Part shown: piece by piece, positions 55,915 through 64,000 of the stretch | Numbering within the stretch: the stretch's first letter is position 1 | How the letters are laid out: every line of letters begins with the position of its first letter | Source: Methylocystis silviterrae | GTDB lineage: Bacteria; Pseudomonadota; Alphaproteobacteria; Rhizobiales; Beijerinckiaceae | DNA: 64,000 bases | Assembly: GCF_013350005.1 (NCBI RefSeq) | Contig: NZ_JABVWW010000004.1 | Location: 124,001 to 188,000 of the forward strand | Direction: 5' to 3' | Translations under genes and position numbers: made by a program | The notes under the pieces: generated by a model | Databases searched by the model: none | Seen by the model: only the letters and a program-made list of their open reading frames with translations | Told to the model about the DNA's origin: nothing

Positions 55915-55950
55915 GGCGAACGAATTCCAGTTAATCCGTTCGCTGGGCGC

Positions 55951-56054
55951 GTCATTCCCGGCAGGCCAAAGGCCTGACCGGGAATCCAGAGCCGATCCAG
56001 CAGCGCTGGTTTTGCTCTGGATTCCCGATCGCGCTTCGCGCGTCGGGAATGACA
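55951..56054. repeat. Dispersed ~105-bp palindromic repeat, family B, copy 3
   Basis: Begins GTCATTCCCGGCAGGCC and ends CGTCGGGAATGAC, with GGGAATCCAGAGC / GCTCTGGATTCCC inside. It is joined on the right to a different palindromic repeat at 56095. Confidence 0.92.
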
Positions 56055-56094
56055 TGGGAACGGTTCTGACGGAGAAAGCAACAATCGTCCGTCC

Positions 56095-56172
56095 GTCATT
56101 GCGAGGAGCGTCAGCGACGAAGCAATCCACGGGTCCCGGCGCTGTGGATTGCTTCGCTTCGCTCGCAATGAC
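56095..56172. repeat. Palindromic repeat (GTCATTGCGAGG ... CGCAATGAC type)
   Basis: GTCATTGCGAGGAGCGT at the left pairs with GCTTCGCTCGCAATGAC at the right, with GAAGCAATCCAC / GTGGATTGCTTC inside. This is another class of dispersed repeat, and it lies between cbiD and the family B copy. Confidence 0.88.
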
Positions 56173-56184
56173 GCGCTGGTTTTT

Positions 56185-57303
56185 TCAGTTGCGCCCATGA
56201 ATCGCCTTTCGGAGCGGCGTGCGGGCAAGCAGAGCGCCCTCGCGATCGAATATGATGATCTCCAATTCGCTCTCCGCCGTATCGAGCGCCCGCGCGGCGG
56301 TTCTCCATGCATCGCGCGCGATCGGCGCTGCGAGATCGACCCCGGCGCTTCGCGTGATCTGCAAGGCTTCGAGCGCGCTATTGGCGTTGGCGATGAGCGC
56401 GGCAATCTCTTCGCCCGCGCCCGCCTCTCGCGCGGTTTGGGCAAGCCGCGCAAAATCAACGCTCGAGCGTCCCGAATGAAGATCGAGCCGTCCTTGCGCG
56501 AGCTTGGTCATTTTGGCGAAGCCGCCGCCGATCGTGACGCGCGCGACCGGATGCGCGCGAAGATATTTCAACAGTCCGCCGACGAAATCGCCCATTTCGA
56601 TGAGCGCCGTCTCGGGCAAATCATAAAGCCGCTTCACCGCCGCTTCGGAGGTCGAGCCCGTCGTGCCGGCGATATGCGCCAGGCCGCTGGCGCGCGCCAC
56701 ATCGACGCCGCGATGGATGCTGTCGATCCAGGCGGCGCAGGAAAAGGGCGTCACAATCCCGGTGGTGCCGAGAATGGAGAGTCCGCCGACGATCCCCAGC
56801 CGGCCGTTGAGCGTATGTCTGGCGAGCTCCTCGCCGCCGGGAATCGAAATTTCGATGTCGGCGTCCACGCCGACGCCGATCTTCGCGCTCGCCTCGAGGA
56901 TCGTGTCGGTCATCATCTTGCGCGGCGTGGGATTGATCGCCGGCTCGCCGGGCGGCAGCGGAAGCCCCGGACGCGTCACGACGCCAACGCCCTCGCCCGC
57001 GAAAAACCGCACGCCCGCGCCCGGAGCGCCTCGGCGCACCTGCGCGCATATCAGGGCGCCGTGGGTGACGTCCGGATCGTCGCCGGCGTCCTTGACCACG
57101 CCGGCGCGGGCGACATCCGCTTCCCGCTCGAAGGTCGCCAGCGCGAAGGCGACGCGCTTTCCCGACGGCAGCGCGATCTCGACCGGATCGGGAGGCGGCG
57201 CGTTCGTCATCAGCGCCTCGAAGGCGGCGCGCGTCGCGGCGGTCGCGCAGGCGCCCGTCGTCCAGCCGCGGCGCAAAGGACGCCCACTTCCCGCATCGCT
57301 CAT
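56185..57303 (-). CDS. cbiD: Cobalt-precorrin-5B C1-methyltransferase
   Basis: A 372-residue enzyme that adds the C1 methyl group of the corrin ring. The family opening LRRGWTTGACATAATRAA and the GGEELARHTLNGRLGIVGGL region are clear. CbiD replaces CobF, whose role it takes in several otherwise aerobic Alphaproteobacteria. Only cobU, cbiD and cbiB of the pathway lie in the window, so the rest must be elsewhere. It is divergent from the PEBP gene. Confidence 0.95.
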   Translation of the reverse strand: MSDAGSGRPLRRGWTTGACATAATRAAFEALMTNAPPPDPVEIALPSGKRVAFALATFEREADVARAGVVKDAGDDPDVTHGALICAQVRRGAPGAGVRFFAGEGVGVVTRPGLPLPPGEPAINPTPRKMMTDTILEASAKIGVGVDADIEISIPGGEELARHTLNGRLGIVGGLSILGTTGIVTPFSCAAWIDSIHRGVDVARASGLAHIAGTTGSTSEAAVKRLYDLPETALIEMGDFVGGLLKYLRAHPVARVTIGGGFAKMTKLAQGRLDLHSGRSSVDFARLAQTAREAGAGEEIAALIANANSALEALQITRSAGVDLAAPIARDAWRTAARALDTAESELEIIIFDREGALLARTPLRKAIHGRN

Positions 57304-57395
57304 GCGCCCTCTTTACCGCGAAGCGCGGGCGCGCGACACCAGCGCGCCGATCCGCTAAAGATGCGGCGAATTCCAGATTTGAGGAGCACGCTTAC

Positions 57396-57953
57396 ATGTT
57401 GCGCAGCGTTTCATCCTTTCTCGGCCTGATCGCGCTGGCCGTCGCCGATTCGAGCGGCGCCCATGCGTTCGAACTCACAAGCCCCGACATCGCCGAAGGC
57501 AAGACGATCGATATGAAGCATGTCTATGATTCCATGAGCTGCACCGGTGAGAACGTCTCGCCGGAGCTCAATTGGAGCGACCCGCCTCCTGGAACCAAGA
57601 GCTTCGCTGTCGCCGTGCACGATCCCGATGCGCCGACGGGCGGCGCCGGCTTCTGGCACTGGCTCGTCGTCGATATTCCGGCCGACGTTCGGGGTCTGAA
57701 GCGGGGCGCAGGCGACGCTTCGGGGAAAAATCTGCCGCCCGGCGCGCATCATTTGGAGACGGACTTCGGCGACAAAGCCTATGGCGGCCCCTGCCCGCCG
57801 CCCGGCAAGCCGCACCGCTACGTTTTCACCGTCTATGCGCTCAAGACCGAGAAGCTCGGCGACGCCGCTCATGGCCGCACCGCCATCGCCGGCTTCACCA
57901 TTAATCAGAATGCGCTGGCCAAGGCCTCGATCACCGCGCTTTTTGGACGGTGA
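57396..57953 (+). CDS. YbhB/YbcL (PEBP) family protein
   Basis: A 185-residue exported protein: signal peptide ending GAHAF, then the phosphatidylethanolamine-binding-like fold. Motifs LSWSDPPPG-like (LNWSDPPPGTKSFAVAVHDP) and WHWLVVDIPADV are typical. The family is named for Raf-kinase inhibitor relatives, but bacterial members have no known substrate. Its stop overlaps the GTG of cbiB (GTGA), so the two are translationally coupled even though the functions seem unrelated. Confidence 0.9.
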   Translation: MLRSVSSFLGLIALAVADSSGAHAFELTSPDIAEGKTIDMKHVYDSMSCTGENVSPELNWSDPPPGTKSFAVAVHDPDAPTGGAGFWHWLVVDIPADVRGLKRGAGDASGKNLPPGAHHLETDFGDKAYGGPCPPPGKPHRYVFTVYALKTEKLGDAAHGRTAIAGFTINQNALAKASITALFGR

Positions 57954-58912
57954 ATTTCGGCGTTGCGCTTCTGGCGCTCGCCATCGAGGCGGGCGCCGGC
58001 TATCCGGATGCGCTGTTTCGCAGGATCGGCCATCCGGTGACATGGATGGGGGCGCTGATCGCCGCGCTCGACCGAGGACTGAACCGTGAGAGCGACTCCT
58101 TTGCGCTTCGACGGTCGAAAGGCGCTCTCGCTCTCGCCGCGCTTCTTGTCGTCGCGATTGGGAGCGGCGCGCTGATCGAACGCGCGGCGCTCGCGCTTCC
58201 GCTCGGCTGGATTGCGCTCGCTGTGGTTGCGTCCAGCCTTCTGGCGCAGCGCAGCCTTCATGCGCATGTCGCCGCAGTCGCGGAGGCTCTGGCGATTTCG
58301 GTAGAGGACGGCCGGGCCGCGGTGGCGAAAATCGTCGGCCGCGACGTATCGGCGCTCGACGCCTCCGGCGTCGCCCGCGCCGCCATCGAGAGCCTTGCCG
58401 AGAATTTCTCCGACGGCGTCGTCGCGCCGGCGCTCTGGCTCGCGGTCTTCGGCCTGCCGGGCGCGCTGGCTTATAAGATCGTCAACACCGCCGACAGCAT
58501 GATCGGCCACAAGTCGCCGCGCTATCTCGCCTTCGGCTGGGCCGCGGCCCGCTGCGACGATGTGATGAACTTTCTCCCCGCGCGCGCGGCTGCGGGCCTG
58601 CTGGCGATCGGCGCCTCGGCGACGAGGGGCGCCTTCCCGGCCAAAGCGCTGACGGCGGCCTGGCGCGATGCGCCGAATCACGCCTCCCCAAACGCCGGCT
58701 GGCCCGAAGCCGCGGCTGCGGGCGCTCTTGGCCTCAAGCTCGGCGGGCCACGCTCCTACGGCGGGGCGGAGGCGGTGGACGGCGCGAGTCTTGGCGACGG
58801 CAGGCGCGAGGCCAATGCGGCGGATATTCGCCGCGCTTTGGCGCTCTATCGGATTTCAACCGCCACGCTCTGGTTTTCGCTTGCAGTCGGGGCCTTGACT
58901 GCGAGAATATGA
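57950..58912 (+). CDS. cbiB: Adenosylcobinamide-phosphate synthase
   Basis: A 320-residue membrane protein (CbiB/CobD class) that joins aminopropanol or its phosphate to adenosylcobyric acid. The motifs GYPDALFRRIGHPVTWMG, VARAAIESLAENFSDGVVAP and YKIVNTADSMIGH are diagnostic. The start is GTG at 57950, overlapping the stop of the PEBP gene. Its minus-strand partners cobU and cbiD are divergent across the PEBP gene. Confidence 0.95.
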   Translation: MNFGVALLALAIEAGAGYPDALFRRIGHPVTWMGALIAALDRGLNRESDSFALRRSKGALALAALLVVAIGSGALIERAALALPLGWIALAVVASSLLAQRSLHAHVAAVAEALAISVEDGRAAVAKIVGRDVSALDASGVARAAIESLAENFSDGVVAPALWLAVFGLPGALAYKIVNTADSMIGHKSPRYLAFGWAAARCDDVMNFLPARAAAGLLAIGASATRGAFPAKALTAAWRDAPNHASPNAGWPEAAAAGALGLKLGGPRSYGGAEAVDGASLGDGRREANAADIRRALALYRISTATLWFSLAVGALTARI

Positions 58913-59000
58913 CAGAACTGCAAATTTTCAGGTCCGTGGCGCAACAGCTCTGCTCGCCAGATTTCTAACTTAGCCCATCTTGAATGTGTTATAAATTTGA

Positions 59001-59014
59001 TTGTGCAGTGCAAC
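59001..59014. promoter_or_regulatory. TGC-rich dyad upstream of phaZ, candidate PhaR operator
   Basis: TTGTGCAGTGCAAC contains TGCA-G-TGCA. It lies just after a TTATAAAT (58989-58996) that could serve as a -10, about 55 bases before the phaZ start. TGC-rich palindromes are the known type of PhaR operators. The link is inference. Confidence 0.4.
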
Positions 59015-59066
59015 ATGAAACCGCAGCGCGGCGGCTGCGACGGGGGTGGCGGGGAGAAGCGTAAAG

Positions 59067-60368
59067 ATGGACCGTATGTCTTACCAGCTGTACGAAATGT
59101 TGCACTTGGCTTTCGCGCCGGCGCGGGCGGCGACGGACGCGATGTTGCACGCGATGAAGAATCCGCTCAATCCGCTGCATCACACGTCGTTCGGCCGCAA
59201 CGTCGCCGCTTCGGCGGAGCTGTTCGAGCGCATGACTCGCCGCTATGGGAAGCCACTGTTCGGCTTGGACACGACGGTTATCGACGGCGCCGAGGTCGAG
59301 ATCGTCGAGGAGGTTGTCTGGAGCCGCCCCTTTTGCGGCCTGCTGCATTTCAAGCGGCTGTTTACTGGTCCGGCGCCCCGACAGTCGAAAATGCTGATTG
59401 TCGCGCCGATGTCCGGCCACTACGCCACGCTGCTGCGCGGCACGGTCGAGGCGTTCCTGCCGAGCCATGACGTCTACATCACGGATTGGAGCGACGCGCG
59501 CACGGTGCCGCTCGTCGACGGCACCTTCGATCTCGATGATTACGTCGATTATCTCAGCGAAATCATGTGCTTCCTTGCATTGGACGCGACCCAAACGCCT
59601 TTGCATACGCTTGGCATCTGTCAGGCCTCGGTGCCGCTCATCTGCGCGATCGCCGCGATGGAGGCGGACAACGATCCTGACGTCCCGGAATCCATGGTGC
59701 TGATCGGCGGGCCCATCGACCCCCGGGTGAATCCGACGGCCGTCAACAAGCTGGCGCAGCAGCGCGGCATGGATTGGTTCCGCAGCCATTGCATCCACAC
59801 CGTGCCGTTTCCGCACGCGGGCATGGGACGCCAAGTTTATCCGGGCTTTCTGCAGCTCTCCGGCTTCATGTCGATGAATTTCGAGCGCCATATCTCGGCG
59901 CATCTCGAAATGTTCAACCATCTCGTCGAGGGGGACGGCGACTCCGCCGAAAGACACCGCGATTTTTACGACGAATATCTCGCGGTGATGGACCTGACCG
60001 CAGAATTCTATCTTCAAACCGTCGATCGCGTGTTCGTCCGCCACCAGGTGCCGCTCGGCCTGTTGCGCCACCGAGGCAATCTCATCGACCTCAAAGCGAT
60101 CCGCCGCACGGCGCTCTTTGCCGTCGAGGGTGAAAAAGACGACATTTCCGGCGTCGGCCAGACCGAAGCCGCGCTGGATCTCTGCGCCAACATTCCTGCC
60201 GCCCGGAAGCGTCATTATGTGCAGAAAGGCGTCGGCCATTACGGCGTCTTCAACGGCTCGCGCTTTCGCGACGAGATCGCGCCGCGCATTCGCGCCTTCG
60301 CGACGGACATGGAGAGTCTCGACGGCGTCGGGACGGCGCGTCCTCACCTTGCATGGAGCGCGGAATAA
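59067..60368 (+). CDS. phaZ: Intracellular polyhydroxybutyrate depolymerase
   Basis: A 433-residue enzyme that breaks down native PHB granules. The lipase-box-like motif has Cys in place of Ser: LGICQASVPL, with Cys185 as nucleophile, the hallmark of this class. The N-terminus MDRMSYQLYEMLHLAF and the end GHYGVFNGSRFRDEI also match. No signal peptide, in keeping with a granule-bound cytoplasmic enzyme. ATGs at 59067 and 59076 are both possible; the first has GGGGAG upstream. Confidence 0.94.
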   Translation: MDRMSYQLYEMLHLAFAPARAATDAMLHAMKNPLNPLHHTSFGRNVAASAELFERMTRRYGKPLFGLDTTVIDGAEVEIVEEVVWSRPFCGLLHFKRLFTGPAPRQSKMLIVAPMSGHYATLLRGTVEAFLPSHDVYITDWSDARTVPLVDGTFDLDDYVDYLSEIMCFLALDATQTPLHTLGICQASVPLICAIAAMEADNDPDVPESMVLIGGPIDPRVNPTAVNKLAQQRGMDWFRSHCIHTVPFPHAGMGRQVYPGFLQLSGFMSMNFERHISAHLEMFNHLVEGDGDSAERHRDFYDEYLAVMDLTAEFYLQTVDRVFVRHQVPLGLLRHRGNLIDLKAIRRTALFAVEGEKDDISGVGQTEAALDLCANIPAARKRHYVQKGVGHYGVFNGSRFRDEIAPRIRAFATDMESLDGVGTARPHLAWSAE

Positions 60369-60446
60369 AGGCAAACTCCGCGCCCTCGCCGCGCGATCAG
60401 AGTGGACGCTTTCGCGCGCCTGACGCAATTATCCAAGGAACATTCG

Positions 60447-61286
60447 ATGGACGTGCAGGACGCAGCCTCGCGCGAAGCGCTGCAAAAAGAAATTGACGCC
60501 ATTCATTGGTATCATGAGTTCGATTTCGGAGACGGGCTGCGCGCCCTCAGCGTGTCGCAAGCCGATGATCACCGTCGCATCTGGCGCTTCATCGAGAACG
60601 AGCTCGACAAGATCGATTTCGCCGGCAAGAGCGTGCTCGAAATCGGCTGCTGGGACGGATTCTGGAGCTTTTACGCCGAGCGACGGGGCGCCAAGCGCGT
60701 TGTCGCCACCGACGACGTGAGCCAAAACTGGGCGAGCGGCGCCGGACTGCGCCTCGCCAAGAAGCTTTTAAAGTCCAACGTCGAGATCAATCAGAACGTT
60801 TCGATCTACGAAGCCTCGAAGCTCAATGAGACCTTCGACATCGTCCTCTGTCTTGGCGTCTACTACCATCTCGTCGACCCCTTCGCGGGATTTGCCGAAG
60901 TGCGGCATCTCATGCACGAAGGATCAATCGCGGTTTTCGAAGGCGACGCGACGCTCGAATTGCGACCCGACACCTATTATTGGGACATGTCGGATTCGGC
61001 CAAATCCTGCTTCGTGCCGACGCAGTGGGGCCTCAACCATATGTTGAAGACGGCCTATATGGATGTGGCCGCGCAGAGCTGGATGCGCCCGCCGCCGGCG
61101 TTCAAGCTCAATGTCGATCCGGCGCATCTTATCGGCTTCACCGGCGCGCTGGACCCTTCGGGTTTCGCGCCCCTGAAACATCGCGAGCGCATTCTCACCG
61201 TGGTGACGCCCTTCAGCGGCGAAAATCCGCTGCATCCCTATAAGCCGCCGTTCAACCTGTCGAAATTCGACACGCGCTGGAAATAG
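60447..61286 (+). CDS. Class I SAM-dependent methyltransferase (CmoB/DUF1698-like fold)
   Basis: A 279-residue protein with a clear SAM loop, VLEIGCWDGFWSFYAERRG, then the acidic strand end VVATDDVS. The segment IVLCLGVYYHLVDPFAGF matches the CmoB-like branch, whose members alkylate or methylate tRNA or glycans. The start at 60447 (MDVQDAASRE) follows AAGGAAC. It comes 78 bases after phaZ and before a WcbI/GSCFA pair, so a glycan-linked role is possible. The substrate is unknown. Confidence 0.78.
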   Translation: MDVQDAASREALQKEIDAIHWYHEFDFGDGLRALSVSQADDHRRIWRFIENELDKIDFAGKSVLEIGCWDGFWSFYAERRGAKRVVATDDVSQNWASGAGLRLAKKLLKSNVEINQNVSIYEASKLNETFDIVLCLGVYYHLVDPFAGFAEVRHLMHEGSIAVFEGDATLELRPDTYYWDMSDSAKSCFVPTQWGLNHMLKTAYMDVAAQSWMRPPPAFKLNVDPAHLIGFTGALDPSGFAPLKHRERILTVVTPFSGENPLHPYKPPFNLSKFDTRWK

Positions 61287-61312
61287 TACGGATATCCGTG
61301 CATTTGGGCCAC

Positions 61313-61420
61313 GTCATTCCCGGCAGGCCAAAGGCCTGACCGGGCATCCAGGGCCGATCCAAGCGCGCTGGTCTTGCTCTGGATTCCCGATCGCGCGCGT
61401 TGCGCGCGTCGGGAATGACG
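61313..61420. repeat. Dispersed ~105-bp palindromic repeat, family B, copy 4
   Basis: Begins GTCATTCCCGGCAGGCC, ends CGTCGGGAATGAC, with a partial internal stem (CTGGATTCCCG). It lies between the convergent methyltransferase and WcbI-like genes, 8 bases from the latter's stop. Confidence 0.9.
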
Positions 61421-61428
61421 CAATCAGC

Positions 61429-62490
61429 TCACAGGGTCGGCGTGAGGCCCGCGGCGAAATTCTCCCGCGCCAATCTCATCAGCAATCCGCTCGTCGCCTC
61501 GTCGGCGAGCCAGGCGTCGACGCGCGCATTGCTGAGCTTTGACAGATCATGTGCGCTGTAGCTCTTGTAACAGGACGCAAGAAACTGCGGCAGGTTCAGG
61601 AAATCGCCCACCGTCGTCGATATATGGTGGTTCTGCAGCTTGAACATATAGCCGCCCTGCGCCCCATATCGCTTGGCGATCGGCGGATAGATCGGGAAGA
61701 TCTCGCTGCGCGCAAGATCGTGAATGTCGTAGTAGTTGAAATTCACCGCGCGCGGCTTGAGTCCGACCTTCTCGAAAAGTTTTTTGGAGAGATCGAACAG
61801 CACGAAGCTCATCGGATGCACCGTGCTGTACATGAAGACGCCCCGGCGCGACCAGTTCATCAGCTCGGCCGAAAGATCGACGCCATATTTGTCGCGCGCG
61901 GCGTCGAGCAGCTCGCGCGACGCGTCGTTCCACATGTCCAAATAGCCGAGCGCCTCAAAGACGTTTTCGTTGAAGAGGGCGTTCGCCATCTCAAGCGACA
62001 GGCCTTTGCGGTAGGCGAAAAGCCCGATCGCTGAATGATAGGCTCCGATCGGACCGGAGACGAAACCGTGCAAGCGCGTCAGATCATGGATATAGACGAG
62101 ATCGGGATGAAAGGCCGCGAAGCCGATCGCAGGAAAGATTATTGTTTTCGGCAGACGCTGGCGTAGTTCCTCCGAGCCGCCCCCGCGCACATGACCGTCA
62201 AGAAAGTCGTGCGAGAAGACGTAGTCGTAGGTCTCCAGCGTCTTGACGAAGAGGCCCATCGTCGAGCGGGCGCGGGCGATCATCGAAAAATGGTCGACCG
62301 TCGCGCTCGGATCGAGCACTTTCATGGCGTAGGCGACGCCGAAACTCTGGCAGTTGCCGACGATCGCAATCCGCGGCCCGGTGTTGCGCATGACGCGGCC
62401 GGTGAATTTCGCGATCCTCGGCTCGATGGCGTATTGCCGCCAGGATTTTAGAATCTGTCTGTCAACCTGCGTTAACATGCGGTCTTTCAT
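61429..62490 (-). CDS. WcbI-like polysaccharide-associated protein
   Basis: A 353-residue soluble-looking protein whose IAIVGNCQSFGVAYAM motif (near 43) resembles the WcbI capsule protein of Burkholderia, which binds coenzyme A and is needed for capsule synthesis. The rest of the sequence, with many aromatic residues and a DLSKLSNARVDAWL tail, is not otherwise recognised. It is divergent from the GSCFA gene, 150 bases apart. An ATG at 62478 is another candidate start; neither has a good RBS. Confidence 0.68.
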   Translation of the reverse strand: MKDRMLTQVDRQILKSWRQYAIEPRIAKFTGRVMRNTGPRIAIVGNCQSFGVAYAMKVLDPSATVDHFSMIARARSTMGLFVKTLETYDYVFSHDFLDGHVRGGGSEELRQRLPKTIIFPAIGFAAFHPDLVYIHDLTRLHGFVSGPIGAYHSAIGLFAYRKGLSLEMANALFNENVFEALGYLDMWNDASRELLDAARDKYGVDLSAELMNWSRRGVFMYSTVHPMSFVLFDLSKKLFEKVGLKPRAVNFNYYDIHDLARSEIFPIYPPIAKRYGAQGGYMFKLQNHHISTTVGDFLNLPQFLASCYKSYSAHDLSKLSNARVDAWLADEATSGLLMRLARENFAAGLTPTL

Positions 62491-62640
62491 GGATTGGCGA
62501 CGGCGCGGGCGTTCTCAGCGACGCCGCCGGGTGACAAGCGGGCGGGCGCCGTCTATGTTGCGACGCCAGAAGGCGGCTCGCGAACGACGCGGGAAAAGCT
62601 CGATCCGCGACCATCGGCCGGATCAGAAAGGAGTGCGACC

Positions 62641-63705
62641 ATGGCGGAGAACCCCTATAGCTCCCTACCCGACCATCGCTTTTGGCGCAAGGCGGTGACG
62701 TCGCTGCCGCCCTTCGCGCTCGATCCAATCATTCGCACGCCTTTTAAGATTTCGCCGCAGGACAAGGTCGCCACAGGCGGCAGCTGCTTCGCGCAGGAGA
62801 TCGCCATGGGCCTGCAGGCGAGCGGATTCCATTATTATCTCGCCGAGCAGCCGCCGGCCGGCATGTCCGCGGATGAGGCGCTGCGCCGCAACTACTCAAT
62901 GTATTCCTGCCGCTACGGCAATCTCTACACGACCGCTCAGCTGCTGCAATTGATCGAACGCGCCTATGGACGCTTCACGCCGCAGCTCGATCACTGGAAT
63001 CGTCCGGAAGACGGCCGCGTCGTCGATCCGTTCCGGCCGCGCATCGAGCCGGACGGATACGCCACTGTCGACGAGATGCGCGCCGATCGCGAGCGGCATC
63101 TCGCCGCAGTCCGCCACATGCTCGAGACGATGGACGTCTTCGTTTTCACATTCGGCCACACCGAGACTTGGCGCCACAAGCCGGATGGCGCAATCCTGCA
63201 GCTCGCGCCTGGCGTCGCCGGCGGCGCCTGGGATCCGAGCGTCTACGAGTTCTACAATATGACCGTCAGCGACGTCGTGCGCGACTTCATGGCCGCCGTC
63301 GATCGCATTCGCGAGGTCAATCCCAAGGTTCGCATCGTGCTGAGCGTGTCGCCTGTCGGCATTATCGCGACCTACGAAGACCGGCACGTCATCGAATCGA
63401 ACTGCGCCGTCAAGGCGATTCTGCGCGCCGCCGCCGACGAGGTGGTCCGGGCAAGGCCGAACATCGCCTATCTCCCGTCCTATGATCTCGCCACGGTTTC
63501 CCCGAACGTGCCGATGTTCTATCGGGAGGATACGAGACGCATCAATCCCTATGGCGTCGATCGCGCCATGAGGGTGTTCTTCGACCATTTCACCGATCGC
63601 CGAAACGAGCAGGATGCGGTGAAGGCGGTGAAAATCGACATCGCCGCTGAAGCCGAGAGCAACTCCCGCGTCGTCTGCGACGAGGAAGCGATCGAGTCAG
63701 CTTAA
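62641..63705 (+). CDS. GSCFA domain protein
   Basis: A 354-residue protein with the naming motif in VATGGSCFAQEIAMGL (Ser48 nucleophile in GGSCF, 46-50), then a FTFGHTETW region and a C-terminal FYREDTRRINPYGVDRAM. GSCFA proteins resemble SGNH hydrolases and are linked to surface polysaccharide genes, but their chemistry is not known. The start at 62641 has AGAAAGGAG upstream; the frame is open to 62494. It sits divergent from the WcbI-like gene. Confidence 0.85.
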   Translation: MAENPYSSLPDHRFWRKAVTSLPPFALDPIIRTPFKISPQDKVATGGSCFAQEIAMGLQASGFHYYLAEQPPAGMSADEALRRNYSMYSCRYGNLYTTAQLLQLIERAYGRFTPQLDHWNRPEDGRVVDPFRPRIEPDGYATVDEMRADRERHLAAVRHMLETMDVFVFTFGHTETWRHKPDGAILQLAPGVAGGAWDPSVYEFYNMTVSDVVRDFMAAVDRIREVNPKVRIVLSVSPVGIIATYEDRHVIESNCAVKAILRAAADEVVRARPNIAYLPSYDLATVSPNVPMFYREDTRRINPYGVDRAMRVFFDHFTDRRNEQDAVKAVKIDIAAEAESNSRVVCDEEAIESA

Positions 63706-63785
63706 GAATAACGGCGGCGGGTCGGCGGTCGGGGTCGATTCGCCAGGAACGCCGAGTTATGCGCCGACCGCCAAAGGACGCTTGA

Positions 63786-64000
63786 ATGATTATTGGTTCG
63801 CTTGCGCTCGCGACGGCTGGCGCTTTCACCGGCGCCTCGCTCTACGTCAACTATGTCGAACAGCCGGCGCGGCTTGCGCTCACTGACGACGCGCTGATCA
63901 AGGAGTGGGAGCCCTCCGATCACCGCGGCTTCATTGTGCTCGCAAGTTTTGCCGCGCTTGCCGCCCTCTTCGGCTTCATCGCCTATCGCGAGCTCGATGA
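63786..64000 (+). CDS. DUF1772-like small membrane protein (3' truncated by window edge)
   Basis: The first about 71 residues of a membrane protein. It opens with a helix (MIIGSLALATAGAFTGASLY), then VNYVEQPARLAL with the conserved acidic/aromatic pattern of DUF1772, and a second helix (FIVLASFAALAALFGFIAY). DUF1772 members are four-helix integral proteins of unclear function. No strong RBS is seen, but the register is clear and the family pattern supports the start. Confidence 0.75.
   Translation, partial: MIIGSLALATAGAFTGASLYVNYVEQPARLALTDDALIKEWEPSDHRGFIVLASFAALAALFGFIAYRELD

Noticed and set aside
57304-57395. Possible cobalamin riboswitch in the cbiD-PEBP gap
   Set aside because: The gap is only 92 bases, and I see no conserved B12-box sequence.

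Overview
The window looks like a chromosomal segment of a GC-rich, PHB-storing alphaproteobacterium of the order Hyphomicrobiales (Rhizobiales). The evidence is a CtaC-CtaD-CtaB-CtaG-CtaE cytochrome oxidase operon, an F0 operon with paired b and b' subunits, phaR divergent from phaAB, IalB, DUF2778 and Omp25/31-type proteins, an alphaproteobacterial LexA box (GTTC-N7-GTTC), and many composite palindromic intergenic repeats. The overall look would suit the Methylocystis/Methylosinus neighbourhood, but no methanotrophy gene is present, so that is only an impression. I see no rRNA, tRNA, prophage or CRISPR array.

Layout. 0-5 kb: the end of an ABC importer with a coupled GNAT, an L,D-transpeptidase and a di-haem cytochrome c. 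5-17 kb: ychF; PHB genes phaR / phaA-phaB; a flippase-like membrane protein; a second L,D-transpeptidase; pirin; a MarR regulator with a [4Fe-4S]-SCP2 fusion; an EF-G-like GTPase; rph. 17-26 kb (minus strand): GNAT, thrC, SURF1, DUF983, ctaE, ctaG, a small membrane protein, ctaB, ctaD, ctaC. 26-31 kb: an IalB pair, then the F0 operon atpI-atpB-atpE-atpF'-atpF. 31-40 kb: CPBP-like protein, ceramidase-like protein, AI-2E transporter, smc, a ChaC-like cyclotransferase, a small gene under a LexA box, and glyQ.

39.7-42 kb is the one clear foreign or decayed patch: an AT-richer orphan P-loop ATPase beside a broken short-chain dehydrogenase. 42-53 kb: a DUF2778 L,D-transpeptidase, a B12-radical SAM enzyme, a TrmN6-like methylase, a polyprenyl diphosphate synthase, an S9 oligopeptidase, metY and several small exported low-complexity proteins, ending at an IS relic. 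53-59 kb: an Omp25/31 barrel, a type-2 PHA depolymerase, and cobalamin genes cobU, cbiD and cbiB. 59-64 kb: intracellular phaZ, then a methyltransferase / WcbI-like / GSCFA group that may modify surface glycans.

The linking themes are PHB turnover (phaR, phaA, phaB, phaZ and a second depolymerase), respiration and ATP synthesis (complete aa3 oxidase and F0 operons), and envelope remodelling (three L,D-transpeptidases, a barrel, small exported proteins). The most interesting signals are the perfect LexA box before an unknown gene, an EF-G paralogue lacking the catalytic His, a CX3CH haem motif, and a 113-bp repeat whose end supplies or abuts the stop codon of the upstream gene.
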